Shown here one piece after another: positions 22,841-35,264 of a DNA stretch of 64,000 nt. The position numbers and the translations under genes were made by a program. Within the stretch, counting starts at the first letter, position 1. Every line of letters begins with the position of its first letter. The DNA comes from Glandiceps talaboti. Its lineage: Eukaryota; Hemichordata; Enteropneusta; Spengelidae. The notes under the pieces were generated by a model. That model was not told the DNA's origin and ran no database searches. It was given only the letters and a program-made list of their open reading frames with translations. The DNA lies in assembly GCF_964340395.1 (NCBI RefSeq), contig NC_135551.1:30467455-30531454 (forward strand), in the 5' to 3' direction.

Positions 22841-24049
22841 TAGATTTTGGTTGTTGTCTTTGCTTTTGTTCTCTTTGTGTTCTCTAGTTCTCTAGTGGTC
22901 TATGTTCAGACCAGCAGTTAATTTGGGACGGTGCCCAAATCCTACTCTAACCTCCTCAACTGAAGAGTGTTCTCGGGTTCTGAGAACTTTGTTATTGTAT
23001 TTATGTCTGTTGTGCAAGGTGTGTGCCTTTGTTGTGTTTGTATGCTTGTAAACCAGTACAGGATCCAACAATTTACTCACTATCATCTATCTGCAAAAGA
23101 TAACAAGAAAACATGCATTAGCCAAATCTGTACCATGCACTTAAAAAAGTTCAAGTTTATCAGTAGCATAGATGTCATAAGTTGTATACCCATTAAATTA
23201 GAATTTTGGCGAAACTCAAAATGTGCTTGATAGAATTAAAGTGTATTTCACCTCTACAACTGTGATCTGTTTGTCCCTCATTGAGGTAAGATGTGACGTG
23301 ACACACCAAATCGTGGGAAATCATGCTTTTTTTGGTGAAAATATGTCAATGTTATTCTATCTAAAAATAATTTCCATATTACCCAAGGACATTTTTACCT
23401 TAATACTGTGTATATGTAAGACAAGTTGTAAGTAAGTTAGACTTGTGAGACTCAAACATGATACTTGGACATTTTAAGTCCTTGCTGAGGGTGAAATATC
23501 AAGTAACAGGTAAAGATAATAATGTGGTAAGAGTTTCCATGGCACTCATGTTGTATTCAGTAAAAATTACTATTTCATAGGAGAAAGATTGTCTTTTTTT
23601 TTTCACTCTGTTTCTGTGCACTTTATGTGGACTGAAGGTGTTGGTAAGTGTATGAAAAAGCTTGTTTATGTATACAAAATTGTTACCATACCAATGAGTT
23701 ATTTCTGTGCATAAAATAGACAAAAAGAGCATGCAAAAATATCAACATCTGTCAACTTTTGTCAACATGGCATGAGAAAATGGCATACTTATTTGGTCTT
23801 GTTAATTTTTGAAAATCCTTTCATTTTGGGGTCATGTATGTCAAGGCTAAAAAATAGGTTGATAAAGTGACTATAGGGGTCTAAGTTAACGGTGTCCACA
23901 GGACCACCACTTTTCCATTTCGGACCACCAAATTTTATTATATTTGTTTAGGAAGCGTGATAACTGCTTTGTTCGAAAAGATGACCAAAAGGAAGGCAAA
24001 CGGTACTTCCGTATTTGTTCTCTAAAGCTATAAAGTTGAAATTGCTGTG

Positions 24050-24850
24050 TCATTACATCGCCCAGCTGTCATTCAAGCAACCGTTTCGCGTCGCCCACCT
24101 TCACGACGCACCAGTAACTAGTATTACTATGTTTTCCGGGTATCCATGAAACTAATACTACTTATCATGTATGACGTTCGGTAATACTATTGGATATCAC
24201 CAACAATGGATACGTATAAATTATGATAATTAACACCATCTAATGGTGCCATGTGAATGTTGTGTCTGACTTAGCGTCGTGTTCAGGCTTGGTTGTGGGG
24301 CTTGAGAATTTCATTCCAAACCACAGCCTAGTGAAACGCGGACGAGTAACGTACGTACACTCATTGATTCATCGTGTCCCTAAAATCATAAACTGGATAA
24401 TGTATTCAGTTACTTTTGCATTACTTAGAAAATTCAACATCGATCGTGATTCTACGAAGTATTGCTACAACACATCGACGTGTCGATCTAGGGGCATGGA
24501 CACGGCGACCGGGGATATATACTGCAACTGTTTCATGACTTGTGAAAACACTACTGATATAAGTTGTCTTACTTCCGAGTTGACGTTCATTGGTTTCGCG
24601 ATCCCGTTCGGGTCGATTGGCAGAAAATAAACAGGTTATACATTGTAAATTAGAAGTATGCTTATACGACATACACGGTCACAAAAAGTTCGGTTTAGAA
24701 CTGGTGTAGAAAATACTATAATGTCTCCATCATGGTCATGGCCTCATGCAGTCAAACGGCGCCCAACTATAGTATAAATATAACGGCTGTAAACGAAGTG
24801 AAACCCCTGTTTTTTAAACGTAAACCCGTTGTATACATGCTGTCACAAAT
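24050..24850. other. CpG-rich patch
   Basis: A stretch with many CpG dinucleotides (for example GTTTCGCGTCGCC, ATCGATCGTGATTCTACG, TTCGCGATCCCGTTCGG) in a window where CpG is otherwise scarce. It holds a 125-codon plus-strand frame (24253-24630) with no domain I recognise and a TATAAATA at about 24774. It could be an unmethylated promoter or a recently inserted element. Confidence 0.5.
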
Positions 24851-24992
24851 GCAAGAAAACATATTCGAACTCCCTTATCTTTACCGCACAATAATGTAGG
24901 GTTAAACTTACAACGGAATCTACTGTATCGTGGAGAATGGAAGAAATTTTGTGTGAGCACTACAATTCATGAATGAAATCTAAAGTACATAC

Positions 24993-25067
24993 GTCATCAG
25001 CCTCTTTTTGGATAACGTTGGCGATCTTGCACAATATTCTCAGATTTGGATTCACACTATTAGACAT
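24993..25067 (-). CDS. Candidate first coding exon of an unidentified minus-strand transcript
   Basis: On the minus strand an ATG, with an in-frame stop nine bases above it (counting the alternative ATG two codons up), opens 25 codons (MSNSVNPNLRILCKIANV then IQKEADD) ending exactly at a GTATGT donor, phase 0. The product is not recognised. Phase 0 would permit splicing to the dystrophin-like exon at 14860-14937, but nothing in the sequence shows that this happens. Short open stretches with a donor also arise by chance. Confidence 0.25.
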
Positions 25068-25599
25068 ATTCATATATTAGACGAATTGGATAGGGACCAA
25101 ATAATTCTCAAAAAGTACAATAAACCGTTTTCCGGCCATATTTGATGATTTTGATAACAAATATGCATACTTGCGCTTACAACTTTCATTCAAAAGCTTT
25201 ATTTACACACATACCATTTACCACAAATGTACAATTATGATTGGCACAGCATGAAATGCATTGTATGTAATGAAGTGTGCACTAGTTTTCATACAGGTAC
25301 AAAGCGCATTGACAATAAAGATTAATAATTATCCAAAGCACATTGACAATAAAGAATAATAATTCTCCTTACCTTTTATCGATGCAGATATAAAAAACAA
25401 AAGTCACTCTTACAAACATCCGAATCTAATCTGAATTTGAATTCGATAATCTAAATTTGAATTCGATGATTGCAATTCTGAACCCATGTTCATACACATG
25501 GGCAATTTACTCTACAAATTATTGTTACAGACATGTGAAATATTTTAAATGTTTGTAAATCAGCTAAACCACATCGCATCCAAAAGAAAATCAGCGTGC

Positions 25600-25790
25600 A
25601 TATGTAACTCATATCTAATTATGAATGTACCAATTTTGGAAGGAATCGGTCCATGATTGTCCGAGATATGGCTGAGGACGGACACATGCATGCATGCACG
25701 CACGGACGCACGGACGCACGCACACACGCACGGACAGAACCCAATTTATAAAGCCCCCGCCTCGGACTTCGTCCGACGGGGGCTAACAAT
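25600..25790. mobile_element. Transposon 3' end-like block with GC hairpin
   Basis: A block containing GGAATCGGTCC and GAGATATGGCTGAGGACGGA is followed by a degenerate GCACGGAC simple repeat and a strong hairpin at 25752-25784 (AGCCCCCG against CGGGGGCT, inner stem TCGGAC against GTCCGA, loop TTC). This arrangement of conserved tail, simple repeat and GC hairpin is common for abundant non-autonomous elements in marine invertebrates. The family is not identified. Confidence 0.5.
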
Positions 25791-26339
25791 GGAAAATGTC
25801 AAACAACTTCACTTCAAGAAATTGTCAATCTTTCTTTCACTTCTTGAGTACAAGTAGTAAGATTGTATTGTAAAAAAAACCCCACATTCCTAAATATGTT
25901 AGATGTATGTGATTGCATCATATCAGAACTTTTTTTGAGAGATTTTTTGGTTTTGCCACACTCCATGTTGTTCACCTGTTCACTTTTAATGTTTTTACTA
26001 AATTTTAAGTGTTATACATCATTTACATTCATAATCAAGGGAAACTATTCAAAGATGAAATTAAGATTGTTGCCATGGGTGATGGCAGGATTTTGAGTGT
26101 GATGGTAGAATGTAAGACCAGCTACATGATTGTAAATATTGACACAAGTGGGTTTTTTTCAACTTACAGAAAAACTATTATTCAGATTGCTGTACATTTC
26201 ATATAGCTAAGGATATCAGATTTTTTAAACAAGTATTGTTACATGATGAAGGTCATGGTAACCATGAAAGTTACTCAAAGAACATTATAAGCACTAGGCA
26301 CTTGTACAGTATTTCTGTTACATCAAACATAAACCCTAG

Positions 26340-26750
26340 ATGAAATGGTCTATGATTGAACATAGTATTAGACAATTGTACTTTACTTGTGTTATATTGA
26401 AGGTAGTAGTAGACACTTGGATATTATTTTTTAATACTAGACATTTGAATATTGTTTCTGCATTATATAGAACATAGTACTGGACAATTGTACACTGTTT
26501 TACACAGAACATAGTATTAGACACTTGAATTGCATTAGTTGCGGTGTAACATTGAATATAGTACTGGACACTTGTACAGTTTTACACAACATAGTATGAC
26601 ATTTGAACACTATTTCTCTTACATAGAACATAGTATAAGACACTTTTACACTATATTTTACATAGAACATAGTATTTGAGACTTGAATGTACATTATTTG
26701 TGTTACATTAAATACAGCACTAGACACTTCATACATTATTTTTGAGTTAT
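26340..26750. repeat. Degenerate ~55-bp tandem
   Basis: About seven diverged units with the core ACATAGTATTAGACACTTG followed by a T/A-rich part. Confidence 0.75.
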
Positions 26751-27124
26751 ATACAGAAATAATTAATATACAAGTAATATACATTTTTCTGCATGTAACA
26801 CTGTATTCACAGCACTCCAGTGTTGTATGTGGTTCACTTTATCATATGTTTGTCTTGTTAGATTTTAACAAGTTTGGATTCCAATAAATCTTTGAAGTGC
26901 CTAAAGTGGTAGATTTTCTTCATTATTAATCTGTAATTATTAACAATACATTTGGACTAAATTCAGCCATCATGAGTCAATGATGACATATACACTATTT
27001 ATCTTATTCTTTCTATAAAAATAACATAATTTCAGTTGTAATATGGTTGGTCAGATATTAGCCTTACAATGCTGATTGTCCTACCGATACATCACTCGAT
27101 ATTCATCCTATCACAGTATTTAAA

Positions 27125-27205
27125 CCACACACATGTGCACGCAAGCACACACATGCACATATACACACACAGACAGACAGACATACATACATACATACAT
27201 ACATG

Positions 27206-27279
<74 letters not shown>

Positions 27280-27364
27280 TACATACATACATACATACAT
27301 ACATACATACATACATACATACATACATACATACATACATACATACATACATACATACATACAA
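27125..27364. repeat. Compound (ACAC)/(ACAT)n microsatellite
   Basis: CA, CAGA and long ACAT tetranucleotide runs. Open frames on both strands are artefacts of the period. Confidence 0.98.
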
Positions 27365-28189
27365 AATTCATATTTTTACACCTAATTTGCATATCACTGA
27401 TGGGATCATACCATGAACAATTCTTAATCTACACACCCCTAAAAACGTTCCCAACAAATTTCAGACCAATTTGCCCCACAGTTTTGGGGTTTAACTTTTT
27501 TGTAAAATTCACATATTTAGACCCAACACACATCTCTGATGCGATTATTTTCATTTCAACAATTTTCCATCTCAACACTAAGTAATATTCCTACCAAATA
27601 CCAGGCAATCGGTCTGGCAGTTTTTGACTTAAGTCAGTTACACACACAGATACATACATTTTACCATGCCATTCCATCAATTTCGAACCCTGAGAACAAA
27701 ATCACTTATTTTGATATGCTAGATTTCAAACACATGATATGGTCATTAAGATTATACATCATGATAATCAGATGCAGTACAATAAAAGTCATTGAAACAG
27801 TAGTAATGTAAAATGTGACTAAGTAATAACATCAAGCCAAAGCCATCAAACTAAACTTTGGTCATTAGTAGTTGTCAATCTGTTTGGCGCCCTCATAAGG
27901 TCAGAGGATTATCAACATTGATACATGTACCTTACAATGAATTTCGTTACTAAAGACAAATTTTTTTCACAATAACAATACAAAATATCACTAATATTTT
28001 GCACCATTGAACTTTTTGACATTCAGAAGCTGGGTTCCGGCATGGAAAAATGAAGGATGAAATGTGTGGAACATTTTTCAGTAGTTAGTAAACAAATTCC
28101 ACATGATAATTGAGCTATAGTTGTATCAATAAATCAGTATGTCAGAAGTGTGAACTATGTAGAACTGTCTAAACACTTCAATGTCATGT

Positions 28190-28401
28190 TTAACCCTTTC
28201 ATTCCTAGAGACGACATTGGAATAAATAGAAACTTGATTGTAAGAACATTTTCTAAAATTTAAGAATATTACTTCATTGGGAAGTAATATTTCTTGAATT
28301 ATGGTCTAAAATAAAGTTGATCTTTTTCCAAAAATTACAGAGAAACAAGAATTTTTGTTCAAAAATTTTGGCGGGAAAGTTTCTAGTCCTGAAAGGGTTA
28401 A
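28190..28401. mobile_element. TTAA-flanked MITE (piggyBac/Kolobok type)
   Basis: 212 bp bounded by TTAACCCTTTCA and TGAAAGGGTTAA: TTAA at both ends plus an 8-bp perfect inverted repeat that decays inward. The interior folds further (AATATTACTTC against GAAGTAATATT). TTAA target sites are typical of piggyBac and Kolobok. No transposase. Confidence 0.75.
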
Positions 28402-29280
28402 TAAACTATGGCAGTTATCTGATGTAGATGTGACTACTAGTAGTACTGTAACAGCTACCTAACTAAACCATGGTCTGTTAGCTGCTATGAACATAAAATG
28501 CTGATTATACATATGTCATCCATTTTTGACACATTAGTCTCTCAATTTTACATTTTCCATTTCCATGGGATTTGCGTCTGCAATCCCCTGCACACACAAG
28601 TACAATTTACGATAAATTAGATTTCTTTGATACATAAATCTGTGCGTGCACCGATTACCTAACGCCCACCTGTATAAGCTGTGAAACATACAAAAAAAAT
28701 GATATTCTAACAATTGGTGATATTAGTCTGTCAGTTCTACAGTTTTCCTTTGATATAAGATTTACGCCAAAAATCATTCCCAGAATGATATACAATGTTA
28801 GGATCCCTGCTAAATGATAAATCCCAATTTTCATACATAAATTTATACAGGCTTTAGCTATAGAACAGAATAGAATCTTTATTGCATCTGTTAAGAAAAC
28901 TACATTTCTTAATTGGATTTTCTGCAATAAGTGTTTGCTATATCATTAAGTATTGAATGATTTTGTGACTTGGACTAGTAACAAGTGTATTGATTGCGAC
29001 GGCTCTACTCCTCTGAATGGAAAATGAAACACATATTGTACCCTCCAGTAGTACCTCCATGTTGCCACAGATAAAAGTTGATTGTATCACTTTGTGCTCT
29101 TCAGCCTTGCGACTATTCAGGACCTGTATGCACCATATGATAATGTGTGTAGTGTATAATAAAGATTGATTTAATATTTTAATACAATGTTCTGTATATA
29201 AATCTCTTGTACATACTAAATATTCATATGCAATTATTGTTGAAAGATGAGGTTCAGACTTTTAACAACTAAGGGCCTCA

Positions 29281-29540
29281 GTGTCTTTAATAAATGGTGG
29301 TATGAACAGGTAAATCTATCTAAGTTCTCCTGTCATTTTACAAGGTTTCCTACTAGTGGTAAACAGGTAAAATCTACCAAAGTTTCCAAGTCATTTTACC
29401 AGGGTTACCTACTAGTGTTTTTGTTAAGGGTGGTAAGCAGGTAAAATCTACCAAAGTTTCCCAGTCATTTTACCAGGGTTACTTACTAGTGTTTTTGTTA
29501 AGGGTGGTAAGCATGTAAAATCTACCTAAGTTTCCCAGTC
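29281..29540. repeat. Dispersed ~75-bp repeat, tandem array
   Basis: Three to four units with GGTAAAATCTACCAAAGTTT and TTTTTGTTAAGGGTGGTAAG. Same family as 6748-6925. Confidence 0.85.
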
Positions 29541-29548
29541 ATTTGAAC

Positions 29549-29578
29549 CATAGACCCTCCACCAACGGAGGGTCTATG
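29549..29578. other. 12-bp perfect stem-loop
   Basis: CATAGACCCTCC, loop ACCAAC, GGAGGGTCTATG, at the end of the preceding tandem array. It looks like a small hairpin insertion or the tail of a non-autonomous element. Confidence 0.6.
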
Positions 29579-30271
29579 TTTGAACAGAGTTTCCTACCAA
29601 AACTTTGTATGTGTATAGTATAGGGAAACACTGCCAGTTATACCAGATTTACCCCTTTCTGTTACCATGGATCCCAAACCTAAAGCAAAAACACTATGCG
29701 TTGACTTAATAAAGACTTTGAAATCTAACCAATACACACAACATTTGATAACCTATAAACTCTGAGTGCTTCCAACTGCAAACTGTCAGTCTATAGACTA
29801 ATAATGTTCGCTTGATGATAGAGGGCGCTGTTTATCATAAATAAATAAATGGTATTAATTTTAATGTCATTTTCTTCACACCAAAGTACAACCACCTATA
29901 CATTTAGTTTAATTACCATGACTGCATTAATTGATGCAGACTGTGTAGATTTATAATTTATTGTAGAGTAGCACTGTTGTGTATATTACTAAGTTGTACC
30001 CAGATAAACTGCTGACAGTTGAGTTGCTTGTACTTTTTTTTGCTGAGTAAAACTATAAATTATACGACTACTAATTATTCTGCATGGTTAAACATCGTAG
30101 ATATATTGGTTAGTCTGATTAAAATCTGACTTAGAAATAGGCTCTACATGTATTTCATTTGTATATTGTCATTTGATATTTATTTATTTTTGTTCTGACA
30201 GAGACCAGAAGAGACTGTCATTCCTGAAACAACAATATTGAAACTAGTCTAGTTCCTATATGATGCATTAT

Positions 30272-30594
30272 GATTACTACGATCATCTCCACTCATGTAT
30301 AGGGAAAGTCGTTAGTCTAGCACAGAAATCTGTGCTGCCCCCACTGGGCGAAGGGTAAAATGGCGCATGTCAGTACTAGTAGTAATCCATCACAAATTGA
30401 CAGGCAGTTGCAATTGGTTAGTTCCTTTACACAATTGCTCATTAACTGAACTCCACCTCTCAAGTATGAAACTAAAATCACATGTACATGCGATAATGTC
30501 ATCACGTTTATATGAACGCAGCTGGGGGTAGCACAGATTACTGTACTAGAATAATGACTTTTCCTATACGTGAGTGGAGATGATAGTAGTAATC
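30272..30594. mobile_element. MITE with ~80-bp inverted repeats
   Basis: GATTACTACGATCATCTCCA at the left end is mirrored by GGAGATGATAGTAGTAATC at the right. Pairing continues through CTATAGG-, GTCTAGCACAG- and CCCCCA-containing parts of the arms, with a unique ~170-bp centre. No coding capacity, and the target duplication is unclear. Confidence 0.75.
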
Positions 30595-31299
30595 GTAACA
30601 TATCATACATGTATAGAAACCAGACTATGTGTATTGGAACATACAAACAACAATTGTCATACAGTGGAAATGTCTCTCCCCCATCCTGACTACTTTATTT
30701 AAAAAAACTTGGCTTTCATGACAACAATACATGAAGGAAATACATGTAGAGAAACAATTGAACCACATTCCTACATCAGAATGTAATCAAATTGGATATT
30801 GGTGGCAAGAACTAAGTCTGCAGTAACCAGATTATGAGCCAAGAAAATTTAAAGTCAGACATACTGAATAAATAAATGAGATAGTCCTGATATCCTAATA
30901 CAATATCCCTGACTTAAGAGTGAATAAATCCATACATTTTATTACCAAACATAAAGTTATATGGATAGGCAATTATCATAAAAAGACTTCTATCACTGAC
31001 TTGCAGCAACTTTTTATATTTGACAACAGAAAGACTGAAACATTGGAGACGTGCACCTTATACTGATGTCGTACTTGGCATTATATCAAAAGTTGAATTT
31101 TGGGTTATATTTGGACTATAAATGATCTTTAATGAAGCAATACTAAATAGAGTAATCTATTAGAATGTTGATATCTTTAGAACTAACTTGATAACCTGTA
31201 TGAGATTCTGTTATGGTTATCAGTGATTTCAGATGTAGTAATTATTTACAGATAAAATGGACTATAATTACCTGTAAGCACTATCTCAATGCAAATCAT

Positions 31300-32615
31300 T
31301 GTAGCTAATGTGAAGTAGACTCTAGCCTATACAGTCAACAAGTCACTGAAGCTAATGTGACTCTAGCCTATACAGTCAACAAGTCATGTGGGGATTTTGA
31401 ATATCACCCTTGGGACGGGGCAACCCAGAGGGTCAATAGCCGAATTCACTATCTGAATGCAAACGGTCATAGTAGCCTCTAGCCTACAGTCAAGTCATGT
31501 GGGGAATTTCACTATCATATTCTTGGGAAGGGGCCACCATAGGGACAATAGCTGAATTCACCATAGTAGCTAAGTAACCTCTAGCCTCTACAGTCAAGTC
31601 ATATGGGGACTTTGACTACCATATCCTTGGGATGGGGCCACCAGAGGGGCAATAGCCAAATTCACCATAGTAGCTAAGTAGCCTCTAGCCTCTACAGTCA
31701 AGTCATATGGGGACTTTGACTACCATATCCTTGGGATGGGGCCACCAGAGGGGCAATAGCCAAATTCACCATAGTAGCTAAGTAGCCTTTAACCTCTACA
31801 GTCAAGTCATATGGGGACTTTGACTACCATATCCTTGGGATGGGGCCACCAGAGGGGCAATAGCCAAATTCACCATAGTAGCTAAGTAGCCTCTAGCCTC
31901 TACAGTCAAGTCATATGGGGACTTTGACTACCATATCCTTGGGATGGGGCCACCAGAGGGGCAATAGCCAAATTCACCATAGTAGCTAAGTAGCCTCTAG
32001 CCTCTACAGTCAAGTCATATGGGGACTTTGACTACCATATCCTTGGGATGGGGCCACCAGAGGGGCAATAGCCAAATTCACCATAGTAGCTAAGTAGCCT
32101 CTAACCTCTACAGTCAAGTCATATGGGGACTTTGACTACCATATCCTTGGGATGGGGCCACCAGAGGGGCAATAGCCAAATTCACCATAGTAGCTAAGTA
32201 GCCTCTAGCCTCTACAGTCAAGTCATATGGGGACTTTGACTACCATATCCTTGGGATGGGGCCACCAGAGGGGCAATAGCCAAATTCACCATAGTAGCTA
32301 AGTAGCCTCTAGCCTCTACAGTCAAGTCATATGGGGACTTTGACTACCATATCCTTGGGATGGGGCCACCAGAGGGGCAATAGCCAAATTCACCATAGTA
32401 GCTAAGTAGCCTCTAGCCTCTACAGTCAAGTCATATGGGGACTTTGACTACCATATCCTTGGGATGGGGCCACCAGAGGGGCAATAGCCAAATTCACCAT
32501 AGTAGCTAAGTAGCCTCTAACCTCTACAGCGAGTAAGTCATGTGGGGTCACTTTGACTATCATCCTTTGGGAGAGGCGATAGCCCAAATCCATAAATGAC
32601 TACATAGGTAACCTC
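31300..32615. repeat. 104-bp satellite, ~9 regular plus diverged flanking units
   Basis: Unit contains CAAGTCATATGGGGACTTTG and CCACCAGAGGGGCAATAGCC, with 104-bp spacing measured between successive units (31693, 31797). The central units are almost identical, and the first and last units are diverged, as expected from homogenisation in the array core. Confidence 0.97.
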
Positions 32616-34716
32616 TTGCCATCTGAAGTTATTGATTTTGCCAGCTTAAGATGGTAAGACTGTGTCAAGATTTAAGGCAGCCACAGTAGTTTTCAAATGT
32701 CAATTACTGGTAGTCTGTATCAGTAAGACCTGAATTCAGTATGCCGTCAATTGATCATAATTAGCTAGCAATTTGTGTGACAGGTACAACAGTTTAAATT
32801 CAACTATTTGTCATTTGAATGACAGGATAAAGTTAGGTCCTGCTAACATGACAGTTCTCTTTGTTATTTCTACAATATAGAAATTTAAAACAAGAATTTG
32901 TCAAGATTACAACTCACTGTATTGGATTTAATTGCCTGATTTCATGTTTAACTTCTCATGCTCTCATTCTTTCTCCTCTTTCACCTGTCATGCAAAATAC
33001 AATAAGACTCAAGAAGTCCTTTCTGATATGTCAGCCTGGAGGTTTACCTGATCTTATAACAGAACTGACCTGGTAATCACACAGGACTGTGTAGACAGTT
33101 ACCCTTCCAGTTGCTAACACACACTGGTGAAGTATCAGTGCCACTCCAGTGTTAGCACAAAGCTAGCCAGCCTCATGTTAACAGGCATTTAAACCCTTCC
33201 ACTTGCTAGCACATATGCCAGTGAGGTGTTCATTCCAGCCTATAGTGTTAACACTGAGGCTTTAGCAGAGATACCAAATGAATGATACACTTTACAGTTC
33301 AAAAAAGTCTGTAAGGTATGCTGTGACAGGGCGCCCTCACACATCAGTCAACCCCTCCCACTTCAATCTTAATACAGTCTAAGTTTAATATGGTACATTT
33401 CAATATTCTAAGCTGTAGTCGTGAGATAACTCATAACAAACTAACTGTAATGTCACTTCTCAGCTGTTACTCATAAAATGGCAAAAAATATTCTTTTTTG
33501 GAATGAAGCGATAAAATGCTTGCAGTAATAGCTACTTAGCTATGGCCATTTTCATTTTGTTTGCAGGCTTCTACAAAATATATATATCTCAAGAAGGTTT
33601 CAGCACTTATGCTTACAGGTAGTCAGCTGATGAAAGTGTTATGGACAGTTAAAATCAGGCTATTAAAACCGACATCAATAAATCACACACATCCTAAAGA
33701 TGAACACATCTTAGTATGAAATTAATGGAACAAATCCATCATCTTTCGGAAACCACTCACTAAAATTCTGAAATGTTAGATTCATATCTGCATATGTCGG
33801 TTTAGTTGTTGCCATGGATACATAGGATACTGCTCTGATAACGAGCAGATTATTATGTCCACATATGTCAAAGTACTTCAGTGACTAATCTTGATAACAA
33901 AACTGTCTGACTTGCCGAAAGCCATGATGACACTCACTGACACTCACGTTACTAGCTGCTCAGTATCTATGTCTATACATGTATGTCTATACCAGGCACA
34001 AAACTAAAATAACACCTATTCTGTTTCAGATATTTGCAAAATCTCTATGAATTCACATTTACAAATTATGGTTCAGCTTTTAGTAACTTTGACTTTAAGT
34101 CAATTTGTGTGATGCAAAATTCTAGTTTCATTTGTACGGGGCATAAAAATCCATGTTTGAACAGTTAAATCATCACAAAGATGGTCTATTGTCGGGTCCT
34201 GACCAAGGAGAAAAGTTTTAGTCAACATACTAAATGATAAATTGACAGGACAGGACTTAGGTACTAAATCATCTTTTAAAGAAATGTATATTGTCTAATC
34301 CTGAGGAAGGAGAAAAGTTTTAGTATGAACATACTAAATCATCTCTTAGAACAATGTAACATATTCATTTGATAATAAAATAAATGAACATCTGGATCTC
34401 AGTATGGTATGTGTATGTGTCTAGTCATAGACTCCTATATTGATACAAGTAGGTCACATGGTTCTCCATGTACTCCTCTACATGTAACTTACTTCTTCAC
34501 AACAACTAAATGATAGAATAAATGTACTCATTACTATAGCAACACAAGGTCCTGACTCCCTGGGGAGCATACAATCCATTGGAGCCTCTGTAAGTGCATA
34601 GGATTAAAGCATTCACATTGCAACCTCTATCCTACCAGGTCCCTAATTATACAGCTAGGTTGATACACAATACTGATTAAATATTGCACAAGGACTTTAG
34701 CCATTTAGAAACAAAT

Positions 34717-34789
34717 GGCAGCGATGATCGAGGTTCAAACCTGAAACCAGCAGATTCCAGGCTGGTCATTCTAATCATTTGACCATTAT
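34717..34789 (-). mobile_element. tRNA-derived SINE head or tRNA relic
   Basis: On the minus strand an A-box-like TGGTCAAATGATTAGAATG (34767-34785) is followed, after a CCAGC/GCTGG anticodon-like stem, by a B-box-like GGTTTGAACCT (34731-34741). The acceptor ends do not pair, so it is not a functional tRNA gene. It looks like the head of a tRNA-derived SINE. Confidence 0.5.
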
Positions 34790-34876
34790 GAGTATAACAA
34801 GATCAAGCTCAATATGTACAATTGAGTCATTTTAGCATTGACATAAACGATGTACACAATCACACAGGATACTTAC

Positions 34877-34969
34877 CAATTTCTGTCCACATAATATTTC
34901 TAAAAGCTCTAGCAATTTAGTTCCGTCACGAAGATCAAGAAACAAATCTTTGATTGGTTCTTTAGTTGC
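34877..34969 (-). CDS. DMD: Dystrophin-like exon, CH1 (human exon 3 equivalent)
   Basis: 93 bp, phase 0 at both ends, the length of human exon 3. Acceptor TTATTTACAG, donor GTAAGT. Encodes ATKEPIKDLFLDLRDGTK followed by LLELLEILCGQKL. The DLFxDLxDGxxLLxLLExLxGxKL pattern is the second helix of CH1. Confidence 0.96.
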
Positions 34970-35264
34970 CTGTAAATAAACAAAGAATAAGTACTAATTA
35001 GTATTGTAATAGTTGGGTAAAAAGTACTCCAGCTTACCAGATTTTAGTAATGGGGATTCCCCTTGAAAATTTTCACTGACAGAAATATTGTCACCTGATT
35101 TTGTCACCTGAATTTCAATACCAGGATTCTTTAAAACTTATCAAACTACAGTACCAATTTTTGAGAACATCCCTTAAGTGCCTAGCACCACAAAAGGAAC
35201 ATGCTAGCACAATGGAAATGCTAATGAGGCATTTATGTGATTGTGTTGTGGTAAAGTCAATTTA

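Larger units (their letters stand above)
14938..34876 (-). other. Large dystrophin-like intron (19,939 bp) hosting the TLR gene
   Basis: Intron between the exons at 34877 and 14860. It contains the TLR gene on the opposite strand, two large satellites, a retroelement relic, a CpG-rich patch and several MITEs, each listed separately. The stretches 15.0-17.4, 18.3-19.0, 23.1-24.0 and 32.6-34.7 kb hold nothing I recognise apart from a degenerate ~110-bp duplication at 34183-34350. Confidence 0.85.

Noticed and set aside
24253-24630. 125-codon ORF in the CpG-rich patch
   Set aside because: No recognisable domain and a competing open frame on the other strand. Kept only as part of the CpG-rich patch.
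34717-34789. Functional tRNA gene
   Set aside because: A- and B-box-like blocks are present but the acceptor stem does not pair and the anticodon loop is two bases too long.
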